The translations under genes and the position numbers were made by a program. Shown in pieces: positions 40,001-55,000 of a stretch of 64,000 bases of DNA. The stretch is from Ailurus styani (Eukaryota > Chordata > Mammalia > Carnivora > Ailuridae). The first letter of the stretch is position 1, and each line of letters starts with the position of its first letter. The stretch spans positions 1,041,349 through 1,105,348 of the forward strand of contig LNAC01000377.1 of NCBI GenBank assembly GCA_002007465.1, given 5' to 3'. Below the pieces are notes generated by a model that did no database searches, was not told where the DNA came from, and saw only the letters and a list, made by a program, of their open reading frames with translations.

Positions 40001-43000
40001 AGGATAAAATTATACACAAATTAAACTAGGACTGAACTGATACAGGATAGGTCTATTTCCTGCACCAGGAAACTGTTTCATACTTATTGTGCCACCTGTT
40101 TGTAACTTACAGTTACTACTTACTGTGCTCATTGCTGAACTGTTCAATTTCAACCCAAAGAGTAATTAATGGCTACATTTATCACCATTAACCTTAAGAT
40201 AAACTGAGGGGTGCGGGTGGGGAATACAGAGGACAGAGGAGACAAGTGAGAAAAAGCTAAGGGTGCCCATCTTCTGATTCCTCCATTAGGCTGGCTTCCT
40301 CACCAGTATGGGAGGACAGAGATTACTATGAGAACATCTTGGAAACTGTGAATTAAGCCCTAATTAGAGAGGGTTAGAAGATAAAGTATAGCCAGCTAAT
40401 ATCTTCTTTTTTTTCCAGCTAATGTTTCTTACCATACTTTGATACACTGAACTGCCAAGCGAATCCGAACAACTCTTCTGTTCCTCAGCTGTGTTTTCCT
40501 CGCTGCAACTGCTCTCACTACTCCCTTCACCTGGATGCCCTTCCTCCCATCTCCACTGTTCATATCTTGTCCATCCTTCAAGGCCCAGCTCAGCTACCAA
40601 CTCCACGAAGCCACGTCTAAGCAACCCTGCTGGATGTGATCCCTCCTTCCTCTGAACACCCATGGCAGTTTTATCAGGACACTATCCCATATCCTTTATC
40701 TGTCTCCACAGAGCAAGTAGGCAATAAATGTCGGCTGAATGAATTGGGAAGCAGTCCTTGGCAAGTGCAACACTGTATCACCTGGGAATGCTTAATTTTT
40801 GCAAGTAATCCTATTTATTCAAGTAGGGCATGATCTTCCCATCTAACAGGGGTATCTGCTTTGTAAAAATGCTGTTAAGACACAGCAACTGTCATAATTC
40901 ATGAATAGCCTGAATATCACCGAGAAAAGAGCCTATCAGAATCCTGCTGGACCTTCAGGCAGCTTACTAACAGCCCATGTCATAATGCCAGGTCTTGGCA
41001 ATACTTATAACAGCTAAATCGTATTCTGTAAACTGTGTTTTGCTCTTTGGACTGCTCATATAACCATTAACAATATACTTACTTTCATTTCTGCTAATGC
41101 AACTGAAAAGAGCATTCTGTAAATTAAAGAAAAACAAACAAGTTAACCACCACGCAGAATTTCTAATTTTATTCCACTTTATGGTTACAGGGAAATCAGA
41201 ATACCAAACTATTTATTTATTTATTAAAGATTTTATTTATTCATTTGACACAGAGAGAGAGATTACAAGTAGGCAGAGAGGCAGGCAGAGAGAGAGGAGA
41301 GAGGAGGAAGCAGGCTCCCTGCTGAGCAGACAGCCCGATGTGGGCCTCGATCCCAGGACCCTGGGATCATGACCTGAGCCGAAGGCAGCAGCTTTAACCC
41401 ACTGAGCCACCCAGGCGCCCAATACCAAACTATTTAATTCTTCTCTAAATTCAAGGATGAAGACAAAGAAGCTGAGATGGGACCCTGGTGAAAAGGGAAA
41501 CCATCTTCTAACACAATTATTAGGGGTCAAGGGTCTCATTCTGAGCCATAAGATGATCACGGTATAGCAAACCAAAGCTGTACCTGTGTGTGTATGTGGG
41601 GTAACCTACAATGTATTAATCTCAATTTTTTTTTGCAATATATAAAAGAGCTCCCAAAAGATAATACAATAAAAGGCATTTAGGGAAATAGAGATTTCAC
41701 GTAACACCACATTTTAGAGTTGAAAGGTTCTTAGAGATCATCTCTAATTCTTCTCAAACATGGCCATGCTTGAGCATCTGGCCATGACCAAAATCACCTG
41801 GGCTTCCTAGGCCTTACCCTATACTACAGAACCACAATCTGGGAATAAACCACAGAAATCTACATATTGAACAAGGCTTCAAAGATAATTCTTATGTAAC
41901 TGTTGAATCACTACCTTGTATCCCTGAGACTAATATAACACTGTATGTTAACTATACTGGAATTAAAATAAAAAGATAATTCTTATGTAATCACTCTGGG
42001 AAGCTGGGGAATCTCTACCATTTTAAAGATGAACAAACCATTTCCCTCAGCAGAGAGGAGACTGTCCCAGGTCATAGAGCTAGTCAAAAGCAGAGCCTGA
42101 GACTAGAATTAGTATTTTGAGTTCTTAGATCACTGTTCAGAAAACATCACACTGTGTTAAAGTCACTGTAAGGAAAACAAGAGGCAAAATAAGACAAAAC
42201 CAAAAAAATTTCTTGTTCAAAGCCACCTGGTTATTCAGGGCTTGCTGGCTATGATTAATATCCCATAATTACAATTGGAAGAGAATGAATTCCTAAAAGA
42301 AATAATATGGGCATAAATAAAAGGAAGATGGAAATCAAGTGCTCTTATAGTTGAATAGAGATGACTTTGGCTTTTAATTGTAGCTAAATTACAAGCCAGC
42401 TATGTGATCTGGACTTCTAAAGGACCAGCTTTACTGACATTTAAAATCTACCTTCAAGGATCCATCTATGTACTTGTGTGAAGCTACTGGATTCACTTTC
42501 TCCACTAAATAATATTCTACTGTAGAAATAAACCATACTCGATTTAGCCATTTAAAGCAAAACAGAACAAAAAACCCAGACTTGATAGGTAAGGGCTAAT
42601 GAATTCATCCAGTATGAATTCTTTCTGCTAGAGATCTCATCAAGCAATACGAGGCGTGAAAAGTAAACATTTTTGGTTTAATGATCTTTTCTAGATCTCT
42701 CTTCAAATACGTTTCTTTGTTTGACTTTTAACCTACCTGTTATAGATAGCCACTTATTTTGGTTCAGTGGTTTTAGGAGTTAAATCATTTTCCAGAAAAT
42801 GATTTTAGGAGTTAAATCATTTTCCAGAAAATGATTTAACTCAATATTAAAGCGCCATCTACTGGGGCACCTGGGTGGCTCAGTCAGTTAAGCGTCCAAC
42901 TCTGGATTTTGGCTCAGGTCATGATCTCACGGTCGGGAGATGGATCCCCGAGTTGGGCTCCACACCAGGTGTGGAGCCTGCTTAGGATTCTCTCTCTCCC

Positions 43001-46000
43001 CCTCTCTCTCTGCCCCTCCACTCGTCTGCCCGCCCACTCCCTCTCTGTCTCTCAAAAAGAAAAGAAAAGAAAATTAAAAAGCAATTACTACCAACTTTCC
43101 AGCCCCTTTTGAGTCTCATCATCTTTCTTTTTCTAATAAACTGGCTGTTCTTTTGGGCTTGGCTTTTTTGACCTTGTACCTGAAAGAATGCATTCATTAT
43201 CTCGGTGGCCATCCTGGGTCAAACGGCCTGATTTCCAGTTTTGATATTCTTCAGTTACTCATACAAGTCTCCGGAGCAGTGGTTCTCAGCTGGGGGTGAT
43301 TTACTTCCCAGGGGACCCTGGGTGTGGAGGAGGAGTGTGTGCATCTCTACTTTTATCTTCATTAATTTTAAGGTTTTAAAGAATGGTCCTTCATTCCAAG
43401 TATACCAGCATTTGATGAATTCATCAATTCTCTCTTGCTTACTTTATACTCATCATGATTTCAAACTCTGATCATATCTTCCTCTTTGATAAAGGAATCT
43501 TAATATCAGGTAACTATAAGTAGGCATAAACTATACCTTCGGTAACTATATCTAATGTACAAACTATAGGTAACTCTACCTTTTCACTGCTGAAACTACT
43601 GAGACAAATTTCTCCCACTTTGAAGTTTTGGATTTCATATGAGGAATCTAACTCATCAGATGCTAAGTTTGGAGGTATTAAATAATTGACCTCTATTTTA
43701 CTTAATTTTTATTTTAAGTAGGTTCTAGGCCCAATGTGGGGCTTGAACTCATAACCCCAAGATCAAGAGTTGCATGCTCTACCAACTGAACCAGCCAGGC
43801 ACCTGTAAATAATTGACCTTTAAAAACAAACATGTTTTTAAAACCTCTACAAGATGTTTTTTCCTTATTGTGGACACCATGGCTTTTTAGTAAAAAAAAA
43901 GTTTAAGTGACTAGACTATGTCAAGGGTTTAATATCATGATATGGATATTGCTAAACAAGTAATTCTTCAGTTTCTGCTTCCCAAATAATAAATACCATT
44001 TCAAGAGCTGGATAAAAACAAACACCCAAAACTGAAATAAGAATAATAGGCCTAGAACTGCTCAAAGTTTACTCATTACCACCAGAGCATCCAACCAACT
44101 GGAAGCAAATTCAAGGGCAAATAACATCTGTACAGTAACCCAAGGTCTAGGACAGAGCTCAGCACAGTGTTTGGGTAGAATGACTGCAGTAATGGCCCCA
44201 TTCTTCACATTTTCCTCTATCTATTTCTCTCACACTAACTCTGGACTTAGCCACATGATTTGCTTTGGTCAAGTGGACAGTAAGCTTGAGGCTTGAGGCA
44301 AGCAGAGGCCTGCACAGAGACTTGCATCTTTCCACTTCCTCTCTTGCACCCCTATCACCACCACAGGAACATGCCTGAGCTAAAGGGCTAGAAGAGAAAC
44401 ATGGAGGAGAGCTGAGCTGACTTAGCCAATGGCATCTTAAAGAAGCTAGGCTCAGTCTGCGCGCTGACTACAGAAGCAGGAGTAAAGCCCAGCCCAAATC
44501 AGCTAAGGTTGGCCAGACCAGAACTGCCTACCTGGCCCTTATGTTCATAAGAATTGATAAACTGTTACTGTTTCAGGCTATGGAGTTTGGGGATAGTCTG
44601 CTATACAACATTATTGTGATAATAGATAAAGTATTCAGTGCTTTCTGTACTCATTCTGAGAATGCCTAATTCATAGACATTTACACAAGGTTTCCACATA
44701 AAACTGCTATTTACTCCGAAACAAAGGACCTTGTGTTATTCAGCTTTCCAGAATGGAAAAAATTTCTACTAAAAAATTCTATCTGTAAAAATACTAACTG
44801 CAGCACCTATTTACAGGCAACAAATTTTTGCTCATCCTTTAAGCCTTACCTGCTCTGTGAAGACTTTCCCATTACATTGGGCAGGGTTGTTTTGTTTTGC
44901 TTTCTTTCAGGCTCCAATGTGTCTTGTACAGCCTTCTAGCAAAGAACTTGTCTCACTGTATTATAACGAACTATTTGAATTTCTCTCTTACCATAGACTA
45001 GCTATGAGCTTCTTAGAGACAGTGGCTAAATCCCTTCACCCTTGTACCCTGAGAACAGTGCCTGAAACACATTAAGTCTATCAGTGTGGTGTGTTACCAG
45101 TTCAGTGAATGTTAAGTGAATGAATGGCAGATGCAAAGACAACTGAGAAGTACACTCTGCCCCAGGAACTTAAGAGTTTAATATTCAAAAGGGACATGTA
45201 AACAGTTATAAAAGTTGAAAAATGCTATAATCAAGCCTGTAAAGTGTTTAGAAGTAGCATTTTTATGTGTGTAGAGGTAAGAGGGCTGGGCAGGAAAGGT
45301 TTCAAAGAACTACCTAAGCCAGAATTTGAGGCAAAGGTTGTTGCCAGCTGGACAGGAGTACTGGTGTGCTAGGACCAACTTTTGCAGGGCTGGGGGTGGA
45401 GGGAAAGTACTGATTTGTTATATTTGCTGACGTTTGTGGTAAAAATACCCTCATCATAGCTGTTTTTGAGTTAAAAACTGGCTGGCAAAATTTCTGAATA
45501 TTTAACAAACAGTTCTCCCTAGCTAGTAGGAGTTGGCTCCAGCGTACCACTGGATGGGGTAATAGGATGGATTCCGGGAGAGGGAATTCTAGGTAGAACA
45601 AACAGGTTGTACAACTATAACTAACAAAACACATGGTCAACCTGGGAAATTACAAGTAGCATACTGCTGAAGTGCAAAGAAGACAGTCAGTGGCTAGATG
45701 GGGAAAAGCTTAGTTTATCAGTTGAGGAACATGGACTATATCCTACAGGTGAGCCACTCAAGCTTTAAGGGAGTGACATGACTACAACTAGTCTTTAAAG
45801 AGATCACCCTATGAGAAGTGGACAGAGTAAGTAAGAGGAGAAATTAGATAGGAAGGCTGGCTGGGCAGCTACTGTAGTCCAGAAAAGTGGTATAGGGGCC
45901 TGAGGGAAGGCAGTAACTAAGGATCTGGAAGGGAGACTGACTTCAGATAGATTTTGGAGGCAAATCTTTAGGGCTTGATAGTCTCTTATATGTGGGAGGT

Positions 46001-49000
46001 GGTGAGAAAGAGGAAGGACTAGACAATACCTCTTAGGCTTTTAGTTTATATGTCTGGGAGGACTGCATTGGAACAATCAAACAAGAAATGTATTAAAATT
46101 TGTTTTGGATATGTATGTGCGTGTGTGCTGTGTGCATGCACACATAGCACACACATGCAGAAACTGTAGCAGTGGGATAGAGGGAAGGGGAAGTAGGGAA
46201 GGTAACTATCAGTTTGATGGATTTGAAATGCCCACTGAACATCAAAAGTGCACATATTCAGTACTGATTCAGGAACTCAGAGAAAAAGGTTAGCTAAAGA
46301 GATTTTGGAGTTGTCATCATCATACTGGGACAATTAAAACTATGGGAGTAAATGAGATCGATTGCCTAGGGGCAAGAACCTGGCCATTTAGATTAGACCA
46401 GGTCACAATCTAATCAAACTTGATCTAACTTCTCTTTGGAATAATCTCATTCAGGTGACTTCTGAGAAGAAAAGACTAGAAGAGGAAATACACTAGTACA
46501 AGGAGACTGAATAGGAGTTACTCCCTTCCAATACAAAATATGACAAAACAAAACCACATACACATGGAATATAATCAAGGTTTTATATCTTAAGCCAGTA
46601 CTGCAGGACCTAATAGGTTTCGCTCTTTTTGGAGCTCATCAGCTGCAGGTAACGGCTCACATCTACTCTGATACAGGGTCTCGATATAGCATTTTTTCAT
46701 CCACAAGCCTCCCATTCACTGTCTTCTATATACTATATTCTGCCGATTCTTGGAATGTCCTTAGCACTAACTCAAAGAAGCTTTACATTTAGGTCCTGAA
46801 GGCTTTGTTTGCGTAAAGTACCATATTATTTTTCTCACTAAATTCCCCAAAGCTGACTAACTACAGCCTAGGCTATCACTTGCCATACAAGATGGGTCTA
46901 CTCTACTCTTAGAACACTGCAGAACAGACCTAGTCACACGAGGCATCAGGGGCCTCTAGCTGTCCAGATAATCCTGCTGGCCCTGACATCCCCACCCTCT
47001 TATCTCTAAATTTTTAGGGCTATTTCTTCATCCCTTTCCTTTATGCTTCTGATAGTAAATCTAGAATCAAGGTTACTTGAAAGAAAAAGGAACAAATTAA
47101 AATACATAGATATCTTTAAATCAGCACATTTTAGTGTGGTATTTCCTGAGAGTACACTGTACAGCCCATACATAAATATGTACCAAACAGTGGCATCCAG
47201 GGATATGACCATTTGTGCTATAGGAGGTGGAGGAGAACCATATATATATATATATTATTTAGTTTTATATGCATAAATGACTTTAGGAACTGGGTGGTTA
47301 CAGTACAGGAGGTTGAAATGAGACTTTTAATTGTATACCGTTTTTGAATTTTGAACAAGTGAGTATTCAAAAAATAAAAATTAACACATACCTGAACCTT
47401 TCTCTTATGCACTGAGCTGTGCGTTGACAGGATGGTGCTGACAGATCTGAGTCTGAAACTCACAAGGCCAACCACCTTTGTTTTCGTGGTTCTTAGAGCC
47501 TCTTTTTGAAATCCTCAGAGTCTTAATTTTATCTTAGCATTCTCACAAAACCAGAACTCCAAAACAGAACATTATTTTAGTTTTGTTTAGCAGCTGTTTA
47601 GTTTAAAACTTAAATGCCTTAAGATAAAAAAAAAAAGTAAGCCCTCACAAAAATACCTGCTACTGCCTTTCCTTTATTGTTTCTCACCTTCCTGAATGAA
47701 GTAACATCAAATAACCGGACTGAAAAAAAGGCAAGAAAGAAAAGAGAATTGAAAATGACACTTCTAAAGAGAATATAAAGAAAAACATACAGAAGGATCT
47801 GTAAAAGGAAGAAACAAATAAAAACGTAAAAGTCTGATCAAAGTCTGTAGCGCTGTATTTCAGTGGCTCACTCAGCAAATTAAAAAGGTATTTATATTTT
47901 TGACCACTACATTATAAGAATGGCAGTAAAGCCTGACATAAAGGTAGGATTCATGAACCTAAAACTAAAATTTGTGTCAACACTCTACAGCCATTGCCAA
48001 GTCTCCGGAAATTAATTAGCCTCACTTAACGTTTATCCTGACATTCAAGAAAGAAACTATGAACAACAAAATTTTTTTTAATCACCATTTTGGTGGCTAG
48101 AAGAAAATATTTTCAGCCAACATGCAGACAAAGACTATGTAAAAAAAATTATACTAGATATCTCACAACTCACAGAAAACACAATTTCATTCATACCTCA
48201 GCTCTAACGAGGCAGTGTGTGTTAGTGTGGCTTGCTGATGGTTTACAGCCAGCAGCCGTTCGGCTGGTGCCTATGTCATTCCAGCTGTTGAACATTTTGA
48301 CTATCATCTCTGATTCTAGTATCACACATCTATGAATCCGTGTGGCCTGACCAATATTTCTAGGTAGGCCAAGGACCACGCCTATGAAAATGGAGAATCC
48401 AGAACTGAGCGTGCCCACGACACCTGAGAACATGCCCTTGTGTCAGAGTTATCAAGCCACTGGTTGGTAATGGTGGCTCTAATCAAAAGTGTGATTCTGA
48501 AAAAATTCTCATCAGTACTGAAGGAAGAACTCTTTCTTAGGTATGGGTCAGAAAAAGAGAACTGCAGATCATTAGCCAAATCTCCCATCCACTGCAGAAA
48601 TCCCTTCCACAACATGTGAATCCAGTAAGCCTTTGCTTGAACATTTTCACTGATATGAAGTTAGTTTTTTCTTGGAACATCTCATTCCAACAGTCTCATT
48701 TAACACAGGTAGGGTCCTCCTAATTGGTATCTGGATCCTTCTCTTCTAGGTCCCTAAAAAAGCAATCTCAAAATCCAGCTCTTCACTTTTTTCAACACTT
48801 TCTCTTTCAATGAGTTTTCTTTAACTCTCAAGGTTCAAGGGTTACTTCGCGGTTCACTTGGGCATGATCTTTCTCCTCTTCTTTAGTCCTATATTCCTAA
48901 CTATCTCTGAGATATAGGTTATTATATTTAAAAACACCAACACTCACTTATCTCTCAATTTCTTTAAACTCCCTTCAGAACATATATGCTTCACAACATA

Positions 49001-52000
49001 TAAATTGCTATGTATTTTCTCTTGTTTAAAAACTGAATAATATTATTGTTTTCTACAATCTGTGTGTTTTAACTTTGTCACTTTTATATTTTCATCATTC
49101 TCATTTTCTTTTGCATCTCAAAAAAGATATTTTACAACTTCCTTTAAGGGTCCAGCTAACGGCAATTCTTCATTTTTGTTGTCTGAAAATACCTTAATTT
49201 TGCCCTCTCTTGAAAAAAAAAATTTTTTTTTTAATTTTACTTATTTGACACAGAGAGAGAGAGATCACAAGTAGGCAGAGAGGCAGGCAGAGAGAGGAGG
49301 AAGCAGGCTCCCTGCTGAGCAGAGAGCCTGATGCAGGCCTCGATCCTAGGACTCTGAGATCATGACCTGAGCCGAAGGCAGAGGCTTTAACCCACTGAGT
49401 CACCCAGGCACCCTCTTGAAAAATATTTTTACTGGATATGGAATTCTAGGTTGATAATTATTTTCTTTCAGAATAGTTTAGTTATCATTCCACTTTGTCT
49501 GGCTTCCTCTGTGGCTATTGAGAAATCAGCTGTTAGTCTCCTTTGAAGGCAATGTCTCTTTTCCCTGACTGCTTTTAAGATTGTTGTCTATGAGGTGTGT
49601 CTGTAATGTATGGATTTTTCTTTTTTTTAATCCTGCTGGAGATTTGTTGGATCTTAATAAATATTGCCTCTGTCCCATATTCTTTTCTCCTTCTAGTATT
49701 CCAGTTTGGACACTTTATCTCCCATGTCCCTTAAACTCTCTTTTAGTGCTGCTTGTCCACATAATTTCTTCAGTTTTACCTCCCAACTCACTAATAATTG
49801 TTTTTTATATTTTCCTGAACATTATCTACTATATTCAATCCACCATTAACAAATCCTGTTGACAGATTCTGCCTTCAAACTTCTGATTTATTCCTGAATA
49901 CTTGGTTCTATTATCATCATCCTAGTTTGGGGCCTTACCTGCTTTTAGCTAAGTTAGAGGGGCCTGTGGGATCTAAAACAGCATGCATACCATTAAGGTT
50001 TTAGCTTTCTAGAATATGGAGTTGTTATGTTGGTCTCCTATTACAGAATCTTCATCATCTCCTTCTACTTAATGATGGGCTAAGCCCTAAAATACCATCT
50101 TTCCAGGATCTGGTCCCACGTTGCCTATCCAACTAAGCACAGATTCTCAGCCCCAAACAGGTCTATTTTCTCTCTGCCCCCTGCACAAGCCATGTGCATT
50201 TTTGCTAACATGGTTTTGATCCACAGTCTTTTTATCAAAGTATGTGAATCCTTTCAGGCCTTTCTCCTTTGCAAAGTTTCCCCTGATAAATCCCAACATG
50301 CTCCCTCTGCTTTCTGATTTCCCTGGGCCCTCGTGTGTGTAGCATGTATTTTAATTCTATACTCAGATACAATTCTTTAGTATTTGAAGTTAAGTTATAA
50401 GTAGCTTGGCTGGAACTCTAAGTTAGGTAAAACTCCAAGTTTATGCTTTCTATTATATAATACTGCATCTTACATTCAATAAATAATGCTGATTCAATTC
50501 AATAAAATATGCTGATTTGCATAAGAAAAGGAACCAGATGCTATAAAATCAGACATAACAATGCTTTATAATTAACTGCTTTATCTTAGCTTGGTTGGAA
50601 CAAAACAGAATTTTAAATGGCATTAAAATTTTTAAACTTTATTCATATAAGTACATTTCTCAGGAAATCCCCTCAAAAGGGATTCTGCAGCAGCTTTCCA
50701 GTAAAGACAAACATTAGCTCCTCAAAATAAAATTACTCACTCTCTGAGTATCTCATCAAGCTTCATAAAACCATCCTGCAGGATAAATGCTAACCCCTAT
50801 AACTGTAAGCCTAAAGTAACAGCTTACATGTCTGGAAGTTCACTCCAGGGATCACTCCCAGTGTTAAGGAAAAGATACTAAAAGCCTAGTTTTAGAAATT
50901 ATTCTTATGCTGACAAACAACCAGTCCAGTTAAGATAGGTTGCATTACACCATATTTATCCCATTCACTTTATAACAAATAGTCATCATCTTTGGACTAG
51001 ACTTCAACAATCATGAGTGTGAATGTTATTTGGGGTTTATAATGCAGAACCCTCCTTCGGCATTAAAGTGCTCTTGTCTGTCTTTTATTTCTAAGTAATA
51101 CATAAGAAATCAAATTGAGCCTTGGATTATCTTGAATAATTTAGAGTCAGTTTTTAACAGATTTATATTACATATGTATATTTTTCATATATATCATACT
51201 ATGTGTATATATTTTACATATATATTTTTACATATATATGTAAAAGAACCTTCTTGACATGTAGGTTTTAGGAAAATAGTTGCTTAATTCTAGGCCAATA
51301 AGGGAGGACAGACTGGGAAAAGTAAACTATCCTTAGTATTTCTCTCATAGGACAGTGTTTATCTCTCTTACCTTTCCTGTCCCGTCCTTCATCAACACAT
51401 ACTGGCAGACTTCCTAGGGCAATGCAGAAATCCAGACAAGAGAAGGAAGCACACTAAAATAATGGAGGACAGGCTACAGGAGATGGACAGTGTCAGACAT
51501 CATGTGGGAGAAAAGAGGAATTATCACAGTTAGCCACTTCGTTCAAGAGAAACTAAAACTAGTTATTTCAAAGGTAGAGAGATAAGAAAAAAAAAAGATT
51601 TTTTATTTCTTTGTAGCAAGGCTCCTTTTAATAAGAACAGAGAAGAGGTGCAGTTAATTTGGAAATGTGTTCAGAGAAACAGATATAACTTAACAAATAG
51701 TACAAAGAGACAAAAGATAAATAAGATTTTTCCAATTTAAAAATATTAATCAAGAGATATAATTATAGGCATTGAGAAAAGAAAAAAAAAAGCAGAACTA
51801 TAATCTAGAAGCTATTAAGAGAACTATTCCTTCTTTTCCAAGAGAATACAGACTATTAAAAGCAAAGGAATCCCAATGTTTATAGAAAAAAATGATGAAT
51901 GAGGCATATGCATGTAAGTACCCTTAACTGCATGGTCTTACGCTATGAAGAACAATTATGTCACATTTAACAATGGAGTTCTAGAAATTGAAGAAAGTAG

Positions 52001-55000
52001 TCCAATGAGGAACTTTTCCACATCAGGGACAATCTTCCGTACATATTTGCACGACATGAAATACCTCCTCTACCCCTGCCCTAGGAAGTACCCATCTAGA
52101 CACAGTGCTGGAAATACCACGACTGGGAGACAAGAGTCCTTCAGATTTAATGCAGCCTTTGTAATTTAGTACTTTTTCCGCCAAATGCAAGAGCTAGCAA
52201 AGTTTGAAGCTACTCACGCTGGCAGTGTGATTTTGTTTCTTTCAATTAGAGGTAGTTTATAATGATGGATACCTGGATGGGTCAATGTATAGGAAAAGAG
52301 GCACAAAAGGATATGGAACCTAAGAAAAACTATTGTACAACCCTGGATACAACCAGTTGCTATTATGAATACATTATAGGTTAAAGCCTCTGTATATATG
52401 ACGTAGGCATTTCTTAAGAATTTTTTTTAACTTTAAGATTTTATTTTCTTAATTCATGTATAGCTAATAGGGCATTTTTTAAAATTAATGCTCAATTTCA
52501 ACAAGTCAATTAACATCATGACATTTCTAAACAAGGTAAAGTAAAAGGCAATTTAATGTAAGAATTCATTTTTAAATTTTAAGTGGTTTTATCAATTCCA
52601 ATAATATCTGAATAATCTATCCACATTTGTTAAATAAAATGCATACCTCATATTCTTTTCTGCAAACTTTTGAAATATCATTTTTTGAAGATGCCTAAAA
52701 GATAATAAATTTCTCCATTAATTTATTACACATGCTATTCAACATAGGACAACAAGAACATAAATATATGTTACTTGCTGGTATGGTATTTTTTTATTTC
52801 ATCAAGGAAAATCTTATGCTCCAATACTTAAAAGTTCCTAAAATACAACAAACAAATTTCATGCAAGTTCTTTAAAACAAATACCAGCCCCAGAACCTAC
52901 CCAATATGCTAAAACTTCACTCTTTTATGGCTTTAATCTCACATAATAACAGGGTTCTTCTGTTATTTCAGAAACTAGATGACTGTGAAGGAAATGTAAA
53001 TCAGAGAACTTTTTTCTTAGTTGAATTCCGCTTTGTAGCAAATTTTCTTGTGAAGCTCTGCCAGGGCATTTATATTTTGTTTTTTCTTTAACTCTTTATA
53101 TTCTAAATTCTCATACTGATTTATGAGTCAGTCTCCTCAGAAAAGATCCATATGTAATGGAGGGGGCAACTAAAGAGGGAAAGGCTATACCAGGCAATTA
53201 ACAAAAGTTATTTTTATGTAATTCTCTTTATGTCCCGCTAGACCCATTACAGTTCAAATCCTCTGCAATTCAGCTTCATCTCAATGGCTAGAGAAGTGCA
53301 GCAGATTGCTAGGCTGTGTGCTGCTCAGACTAAATAGTACAGTGGTCTGTATGAAAGTAAAGGTGCCACCATGTCTCATGTACTCTGGTCCAGAGACCAG
53401 TCATTAAAAGAAGAAAATAAGAGAAGGCTTTCCAGCTGTGGTTTCCAGTCCACCTAAATTCCCCAGTTAAGTTTACTCTTACCAGTTGGGAGTATGAGCA
53501 GCTAGGAGACCAGTTTTACCACAGCACTCTGAGAAACCACTATGAAAATACACACAGTGAGGAAGAACTCAGGGGCCTAACTTGAATTGGACCAGAGATC
53601 TATCCAATCAGAGAAGTCATAGTTCACTGCTGGAGTTGTGCTCACCTTAGGAGAAGGGATATGAGAACATGCTCAGGGTATACCCATGATGAAAGAGAAA
53701 AGGAAAGTTGAAAGCTAAATAAGCCAACCCAGCATACTCTAAATTTACACAACCATTTGGAGTCACTCAGGATTGACTAAGTATCACCACAGGCAGAATA
53801 CACAAGGCGTCAGTTCCTATAATATTCTTTCTTCTCTCTCAAATGGCTGAGAGTAGAAAGAATAAGAAAAAGCTGAAGGTCTTACATGCAGCAGCCATAA
53901 CTGAGAAAGCAGCAAATCTAAAAGGAAGTGGTCTACACAAGAAATACTAAATTGGCTACTTTTATGGGTCGCCTCTCCAAAGGTATGAGGTGGGCAAAGT
54001 CCAAGACATACACACAGCTAATACTCAAACCATATGCCATGCTGCTTATGAGCCTGACTGTCCAGTATTACCTGCTTGCATGCCTGTCGACACTCCAAGG
54101 TAATAGCCAGTTCACAGCAGCCTAAGCCAACCCAGCCATCAGACTTCTTAAAGACACCTTAAAAAACAAAACGTTCAAATGTTTTGGTCATAAGCAGTAA
54201 CAATCACAAATGGCATGCCAAATTGGTTCATGGATCTCACTAAAAGTCAAAGCAGGTATCCAAAGGAAAACTAGCTCAGATAGCAGGGCCTCAAAATTAT
54301 TACAGCCCTCCTCCCACCCTGACTCCCAGTGCTGTCAGTCTTCTCAGAGCCCCCACAACATAATTATCAGGTGCTTTATTTTTTTCTCTCTTCTCTCTGC
54401 CCACCCTAAACTTTCTTTAGATCATTCTCACTCTTGGGTAGACAGCATCTCTAGGGGACACACAGATTAAGGAAAGCAGGGAGAGGCCTACCTCACTTTT
54501 AGACTGCGAATCAGAGGGAAAGATCCCAATTTAACATGCAAGAGAACAAAAAAAGGGCATAGGGATTATTACGTTAAAAATATTAAATACCTAGAATAGC
54601 ATAAAACCCATGCTACTGTTTAGAAACTGATACTTAGTGGGGCGCCTGGGTGGCTCAGTTGTTAAGCGTCTGCCTTCGGCTCAGGTCATGATCCCAGGGT
54701 CCTGGAATCGAGCCCCTCATTGGGCTCCCTGCTCAGTGGGAAGCCTGCTTCTCCCTCTCCTTGTGTTGGGGAGGACAGACTGGGAACTCCCCCAGGTTGT
54801 GTTCCCTCTCTAGCTGTGTTTCTGTCAAATAAATAATAAAATCTTAAAAAAGAAAAAATAGAAACTGATACTTAGTGAACAGATAGGACAGACAGGAACT
54901 GACTTTGATGAGTATACTTAATTATGGGGCAAAAATGACTATTCTGTTTGAATTTATACGTAGCAGCTATTTCTCCAGCCCAGTTATGGTGATATCAAAA

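Larger units (their letters stand above)
38946..41082 (-). other. RECK intron 7
   Basis: 2.14 kb with a hAT-type DNA element and an L2; 39390-40480 looks unique. Confidence 0.8.
41117..52646 (-). other. RECK intron 6
   Basis: 11.5 kb, the longest complete intron here. It contains four CAN SINEs, a 72-bp L1 insertion, L2, MaLR-like and MER5/MER20-like fragments. No other gene recognised. 45130-49200 and 49870-52646 are mostly unique, AT-rich, with AT-dinucleotide runs near 47240-47258 and 51170-51245. Confidence 0.8.

Noticed and set aside
47218..47475. Minus-strand open frame with a GT-like donor in intron 6, tested as a possible missing RECK exon
   Set aside because: Its translation has no similarity to RECK, and exons 6 and 7 already join in phase without a gap.
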